From: Nitronereus sp964503895
GTDB taxonomy: Bacteria; Nitrospirota; Nitrospiria; Nitrospirales; UBA8639
Assembly: GCA_964503895.1 (NCBI GenBank)
Contig: CAZDCF010000005.1
Location: 24,206-88,205, forward strand
DNA: 64,000 bases
Reading direction: 5' to 3'
A program made the position numbers and the translations under genes. The notes below the pieces were generated by a model. The model was not told the origin of the DNA and did no database searches. It was given only the letters and a program-made list of their open reading frames with translations. Positions 26,647 through 35,278 of this stretch are shown piece after piece; position 1 is the first letter of the stretch; each line of letters opens with the position of its first letter.

Positions 26647-27819
26647 TTAACGAAACTTAATGGCCCAAAAACCCCAGGCCGCCAGGAACTGAAGTGCGCC
26701 AATCAGCGTGAACGCCCCAGTATAACTGATTGTGGCAACAAGCACACCCGCCAAAATCGGACCACTTGCATGCCCAATATCCATAATTGTTCCGCGTAGC
26801 CCCATACCGGCACCGACATTGTCTGGGGCAGCAAGATCTGCAATTAACGCAGCAGATGAAGCGGTAATCACTGACTCTCCAAACCCAAAACCAGCAGCCA
26901 AGAATAATAGGGAAAGAAATTTGGTGACATGCGGAATACCCATGATCGTCATTCCGCAAACCACCAAGCCAAGAATAATTAATGGCCGCCGCCCAAATTT
27001 ATCCGACACTCGCCCCATCATTGGCTTCGAAAGAAAAGAAATAAAACCCTGAATACCAAACAAGAGGCCACTTTCGGCCAGACTCAGCCCAATTGAAAGT
27101 CCGTATAATGGCAGGAACGCCATAAGTAAACCCTTCGCCATCATTTTTGCGGCTTCCGCCACGCTTGTGGCAAGCATTTGCGTATGCCCTATCACTGCTT
27201 TCAAACCTTGTCGCAAGTTGTCCCAAATTTTTTCGGTCTTTACCTGGGGAAAAGGAATTTCTTCTGGGTACAAAAATAAAATGGTCACATACAAGCTCAG
27301 AGCCAACAATCCAAAACCACCCCCAGCAAGAAAGGTCTGCGAAAATCCTGCTGCATCCACCAACCATCCACCGAACATCGGCCCCAGTAACATACCCGCC
27401 TGTGCCGAAGAGTGGTACCACCCCAGTGCTGCACCGCGATTCAGGGGAAACATTGAAGCCACTGATGCTAGAGCCAATGGAGTAAACACGGCTGTAGCTA
27501 AACCATGAATAAGGCGTAACCCCGCCAATATCTCCAAATCAGTAACTAATGGATAGGCAAACGGAGGAAGAGCAAAAGCCAGAACCCCCACTAACATCAA
27601 TCGACGACGACTCACAATATCTGAGAGTGCCCCTATTGGCAGTTTTAGAAAGATTCCAGTAAGCGTGGAGGCCGCGACAATAAATCCCACGACCACAGGA
27701 CCTGCACCCAAAGATTCAGCAAACGGCGCTAACGCCGGCATACGAACCAGGTTATAACTGAGGAACGAGCAGAACCCGACCCCACACAAGATCAGAAAAA
27801 CTGGGTTGAATCTCATCAT
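26647..27819 (-). CDS. Major facilitator superfamily transporter
   Basis: This is a membrane carrier of about 390 residues with twelve hydrophobic segments. The MFS loop 2-3 motif appears as GALSDIVSRRRLM and the second-half copy as GRVSDKFGRRPLI. I prefer the start ATG at 27819 (MRFNPVFLILCG preceded by a second ATG) over a TTG nine bases earlier. The family exports drugs or metabolites; substrate unknown. It lies on the same strand, upstream of the ribE pair, with a 54-base gap. Confidence 0.9.
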   Translation of the reverse strand: MMRFNPVFLILCGVGFCSFLSYNLVRMPALAPFAESLGAGPVVVGFIVAASTLTGIFLKLPIGALSDIVSRRRLMLVGVLAFALPPFAYPLVTDLEILAGLRLIHGLATAVFTPLALASVASMFPLNRGAALGWYHSSAQAGMLLGPMFGGWLVDAAGFSQTFLAGGGFGLLALSLYVTILFLYPEEIPFPQVKTEKIWDNLRQGLKAVIGHTQMLATSVAEAAKMMAKGLLMAFLPLYGLSIGLSLAESGLLFGIQGFISFLSKPMMGRVSDKFGRRPLIILGLVVCGMTIMGIPHVTKFLSLLFLAAGFGFGESVITASSAALIADLAAPDNVGAGMGLRGTIMDIGHASGPILAGVLVATISYTGAFTLIGALQFLAAWGFWAIKFR

Positions 27820-27964
27820 GAGAGCCAAAATTCAGGAATTCTTGGCAAACCTACAAAATTTCGCCTGATAGAAATTTTCATTTTTTTTAAGACTGAAATG
27901 AATCGGCAGGAGCAAATAACGGCTAATCGAAATTCAAATCACCATCAAGCTTTAAAAAAGGAGA

Positions 27965-28051
27965 ATGATGTTTTCTAATAAAGACGCTAGCACTGGACCA
28001 AAAAACCTGTCAAACCCATTCATGTTTGTACTTCCTTTCAAATATTGTTAA
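27965..28051 (+). CDS. 28-codon leader reading frame before the helicase half-gene
   Basis: A strong AAAAAAGGAG site precedes two ATG codons at 27965 and 27968. The frame (MMFSNKDASTGPKNL...KYC) ends with TAA at 28049-28051, 15 bases before the helicase ATG and in the same phase. The helicase start has no ribosome site of its own, so reinitiation or coupling through this leader would explain its translation. Stop-codon readthrough would be the other option. The peptide itself is not recognised. Confidence 0.45.
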   Translation: MMFSNKDASTGPKNLSNPFMFVLPFKYC

Positions 28052-28066
28052 TATTTTCCCTCATTC

Positions 28067-29926
28067 ATGCCTCCTGCAATTCACCCAGTTGATCTCATTC
28101 AAGTCCTCCGGCATAAACACCTTACCCCGGCCATTATCTTTCTTACCTCCAGACGGGCTTGCGACGAAGCCCTCGATAGTTTCGAGTATCGCCATGTTCC
28201 TCTTCCTCCAAAAAGGACAGCCGCCCTAAAGAAGGTATTAGCGCCCATCATTGAAGAATTCCCTAGTATCGCACATCACCCGTTTATTCCCATGGTAGAA
28301 CAATATGGCGTAGCTGCCCATCATGCCGGCCACCTCCCATCTTGGAAAATTGCCGTAGAAGAACTCATGCGCAAAGGCTGCCTTGATGCAGTCTTTGCCA
28401 CCACTACCCTAGCAGCAGGAGTAGACTTTCCCGCAAGAACCGTAGTCATCACACAATCAAGTGTACGGAAAGCGCGAGACTTTATGGAGTTATCGGTAAG
28501 TGAAATTCAACAACTCGCCGGAAGGGGGGGGCGGCGAGGAAAAGATTTTGTCGGCTTTGTGGTAGTTACACCTTCACCATACATCGATATCAGCCACATC
28601 GCCAAAGGATTAACGGGAAATCCAGAAGCCATCGATAGTCAGTTTGTGGTTTCGTATCCTATGGTGCTGAATTTATTGAAAGCCCATTCCATTGAGCACA
28701 TTCAACCAATCCTGGAAAAAAGTTTTTCCCAATTTCAGCTCAACCAACGCGCCGATAGCTTAGAGTCAAAACTCGATGGATCGGAACAACAGTTAATCAA
28801 ATTTGGCCAACGAGAATGCACGGATTGGATCACACAATGGCAATCTTTCGAATTGGCTAAACGCCGGCGGTCACAGCGACATTTCAAAGTCCGTCACGAA
28901 CCGCCCGAGGTCAATGCCCGCCTGGCCTTTATGACCCCAGGACGGGTCATAGGACTAACTCGTGAAAAGGCGATTGTGCTTCGACAATATCGGACCCGCG
29001 GCCAAGCACATGCCATGTTAACCGTGCTCCGTAGCCGAGGACGCATTCTCGAATATCCCGCAGGTTCAGTGACAGAAGTATTTGACCAGGTATTAGATAT
29101 AGTGGAAACGCGATCGTTTCCCTGGTGTAATACAGGAAGTTTGGACCATGCTATTCAAGAACTCGACAGATTACCAACTCGATTACGCCATTTGCCTATC
29201 CGTGTAGAAGAGGATACGTCGGAAAATCCTATCCTCGCGGAAACCTTACGTGATGAATTTCCCTGTCCCACATGCCCTTCACAGCATGCCTGTCGAAAAG
29301 ATCATCCACGAGCCTTGCGGTTACGACAAGAGAGCCATCGACTCACAAAGACCATTCACACACTGCGAACCGAATTATGGCACCGCTTTCAACAACATAT
29401 CGAAATCTTGCAAAAGTTTGGGTACCTCACCACAACATGTCAGCTGACCTCAGATGGCGAATGGGCAAGACTTATTCGAATCAATCACTCTTTGCTCATT
29501 ACAGAACTCATTCGCATGGATGCATTTACAGGTACTGAACCCGCTATCCTTACCGGAGTACTTGCCAGCATTTCCCACGATGACGATCGTCCCGGCGCCT
29601 TTCCACGGCGAAGTTCTGCCCTGGGTAACGTTTTAAGAAAAGTCCAAACCGTAGCTCATTCACTTGAGGCATACGAAGATTCTCCGCTTCTTCGTTCAGA
29701 CGTTGCCTCAATCGCTGAAATGTGGGTGGCGGAACCTCATTTGCCGTGGAGTCAATTAATTCGGATGACTACCATGGCGGAGGGAGATATATATCGATTA
29801 CTCGCTCGCACATTGGAATATTTATCACAACTATACAGTTTAAAGGCCACTCACCCAGGCCTAGCCAATATTGCTGATCAGGCCATGGAAACCATACGCC
29901 GCGATGTACTTGAGGAACTACCATAA
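28067..29926 (+). CDS. Ski2-type DEAD/DEAH helicase, C-terminal half
   Basis: The 619 residues begin directly in the second RecA domain. AIIFLTSRRACDEAL is motif IV, AHHAGHLPSWK and VFATTTLAAGVDFPARTVV are motif V, and QLAGRGGRRGKDFVGF is motif VI. A long C-terminal extension follows with a cysteine cluster (CPTCPSQHAC) and helical Ski2/Mtr4/HelY-like parts. There is no Walker A or DEAD box. Those are in the next gene, at 29983, so the N-terminal half lies downstream of the C-terminal half. An in-frame TAA 15 bases upstream bounds the start. Together they should form one RNA/DNA helicase. Confidence 0.88.
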   Translation: MPPAIHPVDLIQVLRHKHLTPAIIFLTSRRACDEALDSFEYRHVPLPPKRTAALKKVLAPIIEEFPSIAHHPFIPMVEQYGVAAHHAGHLPSWKIAVEELMRKGCLDAVFATTTLAAGVDFPARTVVITQSSVRKARDFMELSVSEIQQLAGRGGRRGKDFVGFVVVTPSPYIDISHIAKGLTGNPEAIDSQFVVSYPMVLNLLKAHSIEHIQPILEKSFSQFQLNQRADSLESKLDGSEQQLIKFGQRECTDWITQWQSFELAKRRRSQRHFKVRHEPPEVNARLAFMTPGRVIGLTREKAIVLRQYRTRGQAHAMLTVLRSRGRILEYPAGSVTEVFDQVLDIVETRSFPWCNTGSLDHAIQELDRLPTRLRHLPIRVEEDTSENPILAETLRDEFPCPTCPSQHACRKDHPRALRLRQESHRLTKTIHTLRTELWHRFQQHIEILQKFGYLTTTCQLTSDGEWARLIRINHSLLITELIRMDAFTGTEPAILTGVLASISHDDDRPGAFPRRSSALGNVLRKVQTVAHSLEAYEDSPLLRSDVASIAEMWVAEPHLPWSQLIRMTTMAEGDIYRLLARTLEYLSQLYSLKATHPGLANIADQAMETIRRDVLEELP

Positions 29927-29982
29927 TCCCAAATTCCTCGCTTTTGTTAGGGGAAGTAGTTAAGAACAAATAGACAAATGCT

Positions 29983-31050
29983 ATGAATAACGACGAACTA
30001 ACACAACGGCTCTACGATCAACCTGTTAGCCTACTGCATCGATTAGCCAAAGGTCGTGTAGCTCGTCACTTTCGAATGGGGAAGCCTCGAATCATTCAAT
30101 GCCTACTAGAACTTTCTCAAGAAAAACGCAGTCGACTCATCGTTGAATTGGAAAACTTGATTGATGCTACCGCCCATACTGAACCAATTGATAAGCGGTC
30201 CACACAGCCAAAACCCAAGGAGCAAAAAACAAAAACTAGCCCGCCGAAAAAATTTAAACCACGGACCCCCGAGCCCCCGTCGAAACCAGCCATCACTGCC
30301 TCAGAATTATTGGAAGGGATTGGCGTTCCTTCACCAAAGGAATTTAAACCAGACTTATGGCAAAAAGAAGCGATCGATCATTTAGCCACGAGTGATGTAA
30401 TTGTGAGCGTACCCACCGGGAGCGGAAAAACTTACGTGGCGATAGAAGCTATGCGGCGTACCATCAACGAAGACCGAACCATCATCTACACTTCCCCACT
30501 TAAAGCATTATCAAACACTAAACTCACAGAATTTTCCCATATCTTCGGCGCAAAAAAAGTCGGTATTCTCACAGGAGATCGTCGAGACAACCCGCAAGCC
30601 CCGATCCTGATCATGACAACAGAGATTCTTCGAAATTTACTCTATGATGCAGCCAGTGGTGAAACCGATATGCGACTCGATACGTTGGGATTGGTCATCT
30701 TAGATGAATCACAGTTCATCGCAGATCCTGAACGCGGGGTAGTCTGGGAAGAAACCATCATCTTTTGTCCAACGCAATCACGGCTATTATTACTCTCGGC
30801 TTCTATCGGAAACCCAGACGAAATTTCTGCCTGGATGAGTTCAATTCGATCAAGACCCTGCCATCTCATTCACCATCGCGACCGATCCGTTCCGTTAAGG
30901 GCAGCTTACCTCGATCCATCAGGCAAACTCTCTCCATTGTTTCACAACAAAGATATCACCCACGGCAAGGGCTTCACCCTGCACCCAGAAACTAAATACC
31001 TCTTCACTCAATACGAAGACCAAACTTTTAGACCTAAGCATCGCAGATAA
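29983..31050 (+). CDS. Ski2-type DEAD/DEAH helicase, N-terminal half
   Basis: The 355 residues contain a helical N-terminus, a proline/lysine-rich linker (~70-105), and the first RecA domain: Walker A VPTGSGKTYVA, motif Ia TSPLKALSNTK, motif II LDESQF (a DExQ-like DEAD box) and motif III SASIGNP. The protein ends soon after the first RecA domain, at a basic tail (RPKHRR). Motifs IV-VI are missing and are supplied by the gene immediately upstream (28067-29926), 56 bases away on the same strand. Alone it could bind ATP but not complete the catalytic cleft. Confidence 0.88.
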   Translation: MNNDELTQRLYDQPVSLLHRLAKGRVARHFRMGKPRIIQCLLELSQEKRSRLIVELENLIDATAHTEPIDKRSTQPKPKEQKTKTSPPKKFKPRTPEPPSKPAITASELLEGIGVPSPKEFKPDLWQKEAIDHLATSDVIVSVPTGSGKTYVAIEAMRRTINEDRTIIYTSPLKALSNTKLTEFSHIFGAKKVGILTGDRRDNPQAPILIMTTEILRNLLYDAASGETDMRLDTLGLVILDESQFIADPERGVVWEETIIFCPTQSRLLLLSASIGNPDEISAWMSSIRSRPCHLIHHRDRSVPLRAAYLDPSGKLSPLFHNKDITHGKGFTLHPETKYLFTQYEDQTFRPKHRR

Positions 31051-31110
31051 GTAGTAGAGGTGGAAGAAAAAAGATTTATTGAGAAATAGGTAAGATGGAT
31101 TAGTCAAACG

Positions 31111-31464
31111 CTACATTAGACGACGACCTGTCAGTTTCTTTTTTGATTCCGTGTCCTTATTTGGCAAACAAATTTCGCATTGGCACATCTTTCGAAGATT
31201 ACCAAAAGTGTATAACCCTGTATCGTGCCCATCGCTCCAAGTAAATTTTAGGGCATAGTGGCCAACAGGCTCTATATCTTTGAGCATGATGAGAAGCGGC
31301 ACATCTTCGTCTTTGAGTTTAAGTTGACCGGTCCACTCATCAGTACAGCCTGCGCAAGGACAATGAAGACGGAGGTGTCGAATGGGATAGACGCCTTTAT
31401 GACCATCGCTCCACTTGATACCGAATACACCCTTTCCAATCCAATTCATGTCTTTAGGTTGCAT
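31111..31464 (-). CDS. DUF971 family protein
   Basis: This 117-residue DUF971 domain (also the N-terminal domain of gamma-butyrobetaine hydroxylase) shows IKWSDGHKGVYPIRHLRLHCPCAGC and a second FTWSDGHDTGLYTFGNLRKMC. The paired cysteines (CPCAGC, CQCEIC) are probably metal ligands. Stand-alone members are often linked to iron-sulfur or Mrp-type proteins, but the function is unsettled. It is the last gene of the minus-strand housekeeping run, 11 bases after recO. Confidence 0.85.
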   Translation of the reverse strand: MQPKDMNWIGKGVFGIKWSDGHKGVYPIRHLRLHCPCAGCTDEWTGQLKLKDEDVPLLIMLKDIEPVGHYALKFTWSDGHDTGLYTFGNLRKMCQCEICLPNKDTESKKKLTGRRLM

Positions 31465-31475
31465 AATACCCGTAC

Positions 31476-32285
31476 TTATTTTTCTTGTGCTCTCTTTACA
31501 ACAGAATTTTCTTTTACCATGCCATATATGGATACAGGTTCAGGAGCTAAGAAGTCTATAGCTGGCAAACGTCTGCCCACAACCGACCTTGCATATGTGT
31601 CGATAATACCTTCCAATTCACGTCTTACTTGACCAGAAGCGTTGAGTCGCAAGGCTAATTCAAAACGCAGACGTCGAGCTTGCTGTACAAATGCGATACT
31701 TCCCGAAGACATCATTAGACCATAGTCCCAACTGGCTTGATCGCATGCATGGCAAAGAAGACCTCCTGCCGAAGGCGAGAACCGCGGCATCATCGAACCA
31801 AAAATTTTCCCGCATGAGGCACAGTGATCGATCTGCGGACAGAACCCCGAGTGTGTCAGCACATGAATCTGAAAAATAAGTGTTGTAAGGGAATAATCTT
31901 CTGACTCTATCAAGGCTTGCAACCCATCTCGAAGTGTATGAAAAAGTTCAAGACTAGGATCTCGTTCAGCGGCAATGCCATCCACTAGAGAAGCCATTCG
32001 TGCTGCAGCTATCATACGTTCCAGGTCTTCACGCAACAAGGCGCGGCTTTCAATTATATCAATGGTGCTGATAGAGGCCAGGCTATCATTGCGCTTGTCG
32101 AACAATGTCAGGTTCACATAGGTAAATGGCTCGATGGCCCCACCAAAGCGGCTTTTCATTTTCCTGGCCCCACGTGCAATTCCTCGAACTTTGCCAAGCT
32201 TCCACGAAAAAAAGGTGACAATGCGATCAGCTTCACCCCAACGCAAACTTTTAAGAACTATAGCTTCGGTGCTAATGAGTGCCAT
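31476..32285 (-). CDS. recO: DNA repair protein RecO
   Basis: It helps RecF/RecR load RecA on SSB-coated DNA and anneals strands. The N-terminal OB fold begins MALISTEAIVLKSLRWGEAD and includes LGKVRGIARGARKMKSRFGG. The C-terminal helical part has a four-cysteine zinc site (CPQIDHCASCG, later LLCHACDQ). I place the start at ATG 32285, preceded by AGAGGCCTT, rather than the ATG nine codons earlier. Length ~269 residues, slightly above usual. Confidence 0.93.
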   Translation of the reverse strand: MALISTEAIVLKSLRWGEADRIVTFFSWKLGKVRGIARGARKMKSRFGGAIEPFTYVNLTLFDKRNDSLASISTIDIIESRALLREDLERMIAAARMASLVDGIAAERDPSLELFHTLRDGLQALIESEDYSLTTLIFQIHVLTHSGFCPQIDHCASCGKIFGSMMPRFSPSAGGLLCHACDQASWDYGLMMSSGSIAFVQQARRLRFELALRLNASGQVRRELEGIIDTYARSVVGRRLPAIDFLAPEPVSIYGMVKENSVVKRAQEK

Positions 32286-32413
32286 AAGGCCTCTAAAGAA
32301 GGTCTCCTCCATTGAAAGTAGAGGGTAAGGCAGATAGAAACGTAAAAAATAGAAAAAGATGCTTTCGGTTCTTGAGACAACTAATTATGGAACAACCCTA
32401 CCCCGCCCTCACT

Positions 32414-32433
32414 CTCCCCTTAACAAAGGGGAG
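32414..32433. repeat. Short GC hairpin between mgtE and recO
   Basis: CTCCCCTT (32414-32421) pairs perfectly with AAGGGGAG (32426-32433) across a 4-base loop. No T-run follows on either strand, so it may be an RNA processing or pausing element rather than a true terminator. Confidence 0.5.
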
Positions 32434-32462
32434 TAATCTTACGAGAAAACCTCGACATTCAA

Positions 32463-33899
32463 TTAGTGTAAATGTTCCAACATCATGGTCGCCAAACCGA
32501 GATAAATCGTCACGCCTGTGATATCCATAGCAGTGGTGATAAATGGTCCAGCAGCAACCGCAGGATCGATCTTAAACTTTTTTAGCATCAATGGTGTCAC
32601 AGTTGCCATACTGGCAGAAATGAGGAACGTGATAAGTAATGCACTACCAACGACGAGCCCCAAAGAGCCATTCCCTTGCCAAGCCCATCCTGCAGCTAAT
32701 AACAACGTCCCACAAATGAGGCCTAGGGCTAAACCTATCCGCATCTCCCGAAACACCACTTTCCAAATATCACTCATCTCGACGCGACCAGTCGCAAGCC
32801 CACGGATGATAAGTGTGGAAGATTGCAGACCCAAGTTTCCACCCATAGCGGCAATGACTGGAATAAACGTTATAATCGCCACAACTTCCTGAATGGTAAA
32901 ACGAAACCACCAAAGAATTAATCCCGAAACAAGGCTCCCCACCAAGTTGGCAAAAAGCCAAGGTAAGCGTAAACCAACCGCTTGTATGCTGGATGTATGC
33001 ATCTCGGCATCTTCTTCAGCCGCCCCTGCCATCTTCAACATGTCCTTGGTATCTTCTTCACGGATAACATCAACCACGTCATCAACGGTAATAATGCCAA
33101 CAAGGCGTCCCTCATCCGCAACAACAGGAATTGCCAGAAGATTATAGTTGGCCACTTGTCGAGCAACTTCTTCTTGATCCGTATCTACAGTCACACTAAT
33201 CACATCCCGCGTGAGCATACTTTTTAAGGGTGCGGTAGGTGAAAGCACGAGTAGTTCGCGCAAAGAAACCACGCCCGCTAATTTTCCAGTTTGATCTGTG
33301 GCATAGATATAAAAAACAGTCTCTGCCTTAGTATCTTGCTGCAAAGTTTTAATCGCCTCTTGCGCCATCGTGTCTTCTGGAAGAGAAAAGAATTCCGTTG
33401 TCATAATACTTCCTGCAGTTCCCTTTGGGTAAGCCATCAAGTTTACGACTTCTTGAGACTCTTCGTCCTTCATCAGAGGTAAGATTTCTTGTGACCGTTC
33501 CTCAGGAAGCACACCTAAGATATAAGCCACATCATCCGCAGGCACGAAACGAAGCATCCATGCGATATCAGCGGCATTGCTATCTTCTAACACTTGCGGA
33601 ATCATTTCTTTACTCAACTCACTGACGACTTGCCCCTGTTCGGCAATGCCTTCCACCAAGTCAAAAGCTGTTCGGCGCTCCTGTGGAGTATCGAGGTGTA
33701 CAATCACCCGAGCCACATCTGCAGGATGCAAACGTCTGAGCAAATTCGTGAGATTCGCAACAGCCCCTCGTTTAAGCAAACGACGGACAGAGAGCAGGAC
33801 CATATCAAATTTGTTTTGATGGCTATTTTCTGCATGTAGAATTTCAGGTTTTACGACATCCCCGACAGGCTGCTCTATAATTTTTACAGGATCGATCAT
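32463..33899 (-). CDS. mgtE: Magnesium transporter MgtE
   Basis: This 478-residue Mg2+ channel has a cytoplasmic N domain (ADVARVIVHLDTPQERRTAFD, LRFVPADDVAYILGVLPEE), two CBS domains (with AIPVVADEGRLVGIITVDDVVDVI), and five C-terminal membrane helices with the pore region AMGGNLGLQSSTLIIRGLA and the FKIDPAVAAGPFITTAMD helix. The N and CBS domains sense Mg2+ and gate the pore. It starts two bases after the era stop, so the two are co-transcribed. Confidence 0.96.
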   Translation of the reverse strand: MIDPVKIIEQPVGDVVKPEILHAENSHQNKFDMVLLSVRRLLKRGAVANLTNLLRRLHPADVARVIVHLDTPQERRTAFDLVEGIAEQGQVVSELSKEMIPQVLEDSNAADIAWMLRFVPADDVAYILGVLPEERSQEILPLMKDEESQEVVNLMAYPKGTAGSIMTTEFFSLPEDTMAQEAIKTLQQDTKAETVFYIYATDQTGKLAGVVSLRELLVLSPTAPLKSMLTRDVISVTVDTDQEEVARQVANYNLLAIPVVADEGRLVGIITVDDVVDVIREEDTKDMLKMAGAAEEDAEMHTSSIQAVGLRLPWLFANLVGSLVSGLILWWFRFTIQEVVAIITFIPVIAAMGGNLGLQSSTLIIRGLATGRVEMSDIWKVVFREMRIGLALGLICGTLLLAAGWAWQGNGSLGLVVGSALLITFLISASMATVTPLMLKKFKIDPAVAAGPFITTAMDITGVTIYLGLATMMLEHLH

Positions 33900-33901
33900 G
33901 A

Positions 33902-34789
33902 CTAATAACCTAACTCGATGAGCATCCGCTCATTATCCCGCCACGCCCCCCTGACTTTCACATGGAGGTCAAGAAATACTTTAACGCCCAGTTCACGCTC
34001 AAGGTCAAGCCGGGCTGCGGTCCCAATTTCCTTTAGCCGGCCACCAGACTTTCCAATGATAATAGCCTTTTGGCCAGCCCTTTCTACCACAATCGAAGCA
34101 GCAATCAAAAACAACCGGCCTTTTTCTTGGAACTCATCAATTTTCACAGCCACTGCATAAGGCAATTCTTTTTCCGTCTGTTCCAGGACCTTTTCACGAA
34201 CAATCTCGGCAGCCAAGCGTCGCAATGACTGATCTGTCAGAAAATCTTCATCATATGCCCCTTCGTGCTCGGTTAACCGAGCAAAAACCAAATCCCGTAA
34301 ACGATCTACGTTCAGCCTAGTTTTTGCGGATAACGGAACAATTTCAGCCCACTCGCCCAGTTGCTGATACGCTTCGATTACCGGTAGAACTTTGGGCTTG
34401 CTCATGAGATCGATTTTATTCACTAATAGAAATACTGGTTTGCTTTTAGCCCTATCTGGCAAAGAAAATACTTGATCAATGACTTCTCGATCCGCTGCTC
34501 GAGGCTTCTGCCTTCCATCAACCATAACCGCCAACAAATCGGCATCATGCGCCGCATCCAACGCCACCTGCACCATACGTCTATTCAGTTGATGCCACGG
34601 TCGATGCAACCCTGGCGTATCCAGCAAAGCAAGTTGCCCTTCTGGAAAATGCGCGACTCCCAAAATTCGTGACCTCGTGGTTTGGGGTTTGTCAGAAACG
34701 ATGGCAATTTTCTGACTGACAAGCGTATTCACAAGCGTGGACTTACCAACATTCGGACAGCCCACAATGGCCATAGTTCCAAATTTCAT
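33902..34789 (-). CDS. era: GTPase Era
   Basis: This 16S rRNA-binding GTPase acts in 30S subunit maturation. G1 is GCPNVGKSTLVN, G3 is DTPGLHRP, G4 is NKID and G5 lies in PLSAKT. The C-terminal KH domain ends in KVFLDLHVKVRGAWRDNERMLIELGY. Length 295 residues is normal. It is embedded in the eno-ftsB-era-mgtE run. Confidence 0.97.
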   Translation of the reverse strand: MKFGTMAIVGCPNVGKSTLVNTLVSQKIAIVSDKPQTTRSRILGVAHFPEGQLALLDTPGLHRPWHQLNRRMVQVALDAAHDADLLAVMVDGRQKPRAADREVIDQVFSLPDRAKSKPVFLLVNKIDLMSKPKVLPVIEAYQQLGEWAEIVPLSAKTRLNVDRLRDLVFARLTEHEGAYDEDFLTDQSLRRLAAEIVREKVLEQTEKELPYAVAVKIDEFQEKGRLFLIAASIVVERAGQKAIIIGKSGGRLKEIGTAARLDLERELGVKVFLDLHVKVRGAWRDNERMLIELGY

Positions 34790-34945
34790 AATTCTTTTAG
34801 GAGAGATATAGAGGCGGAAGGGATAAACAAATGCATAAAAGAAGGAATTGATGTTTCAATTTCTCATCATCTACGCATCCATATTTCCTTCCCAGTCCAA
34901 CCCGACTCTCCGACAATACTTAGAGCATCGGTGTCCATAGACGTA

Positions 34946-35278
34946 TTATTCCGGTTCCACCAGTTGATATACAATTTCCCCTTTCCTCACATATCCTAAT
35001 CGCTCCCTTGCAAGCTTTTCCAACGTAAACTCATCGTTCTGGACAAGAGATATTTCTTTTTCGAGTGCAGAATTCGCTTGCTCAAGTTCAGCAATCTCTT
35101 GATTCATGCGTTCCAACTCATTTGCTACCCGCACATATTGCGTAATTTCCGAAACTTCCATCAACCACGTGACCAACACCGCAACACCCACCGCTAAGGC
35201 CAAGGGTTTCTTCCAAGCCCGAGGGATCGGACCTTTTTTCTCTGGCTCAACAGCTCTTTTGAGATTCGGTCGAATCAA
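34946..35278 (-). CDS. ftsB: Septum formation initiator, FtsB/DivIC family
   Basis: This 110-residue single-pass protein has a basic N-terminus, one helix (LALAVGVAVLVTWLMEV), a coiled coil (ELERMNQEIAELEQANSALE) and a conserved end (LARERLGYVRKGEIVYQLVE). These are the marks of FtsB/DivIC, part of the FtsQLB divisome complex. The start is TTG at 35278, which overlaps the enolase stop by four bases (TTGA), so it is translationally coupled to eno, a common neighbour. Confidence 0.9.
   Translation of the reverse strand: MIRPNLKRAVEPEKKGPIPRAWKKPLALAVGVAVLVTWLMEVSEITQYVRVANELERMNQEIAELEQANSALEKEISLVQNDEFTLEKLARERLGYVRKGEIVYQLVEPE

Noticed and set aside
32414..32433. Terminator between mgtE and recO
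   Set aside because: The 8-bp stem is perfect but no T-run follows on either strand, so it was listed only as a hairpin.
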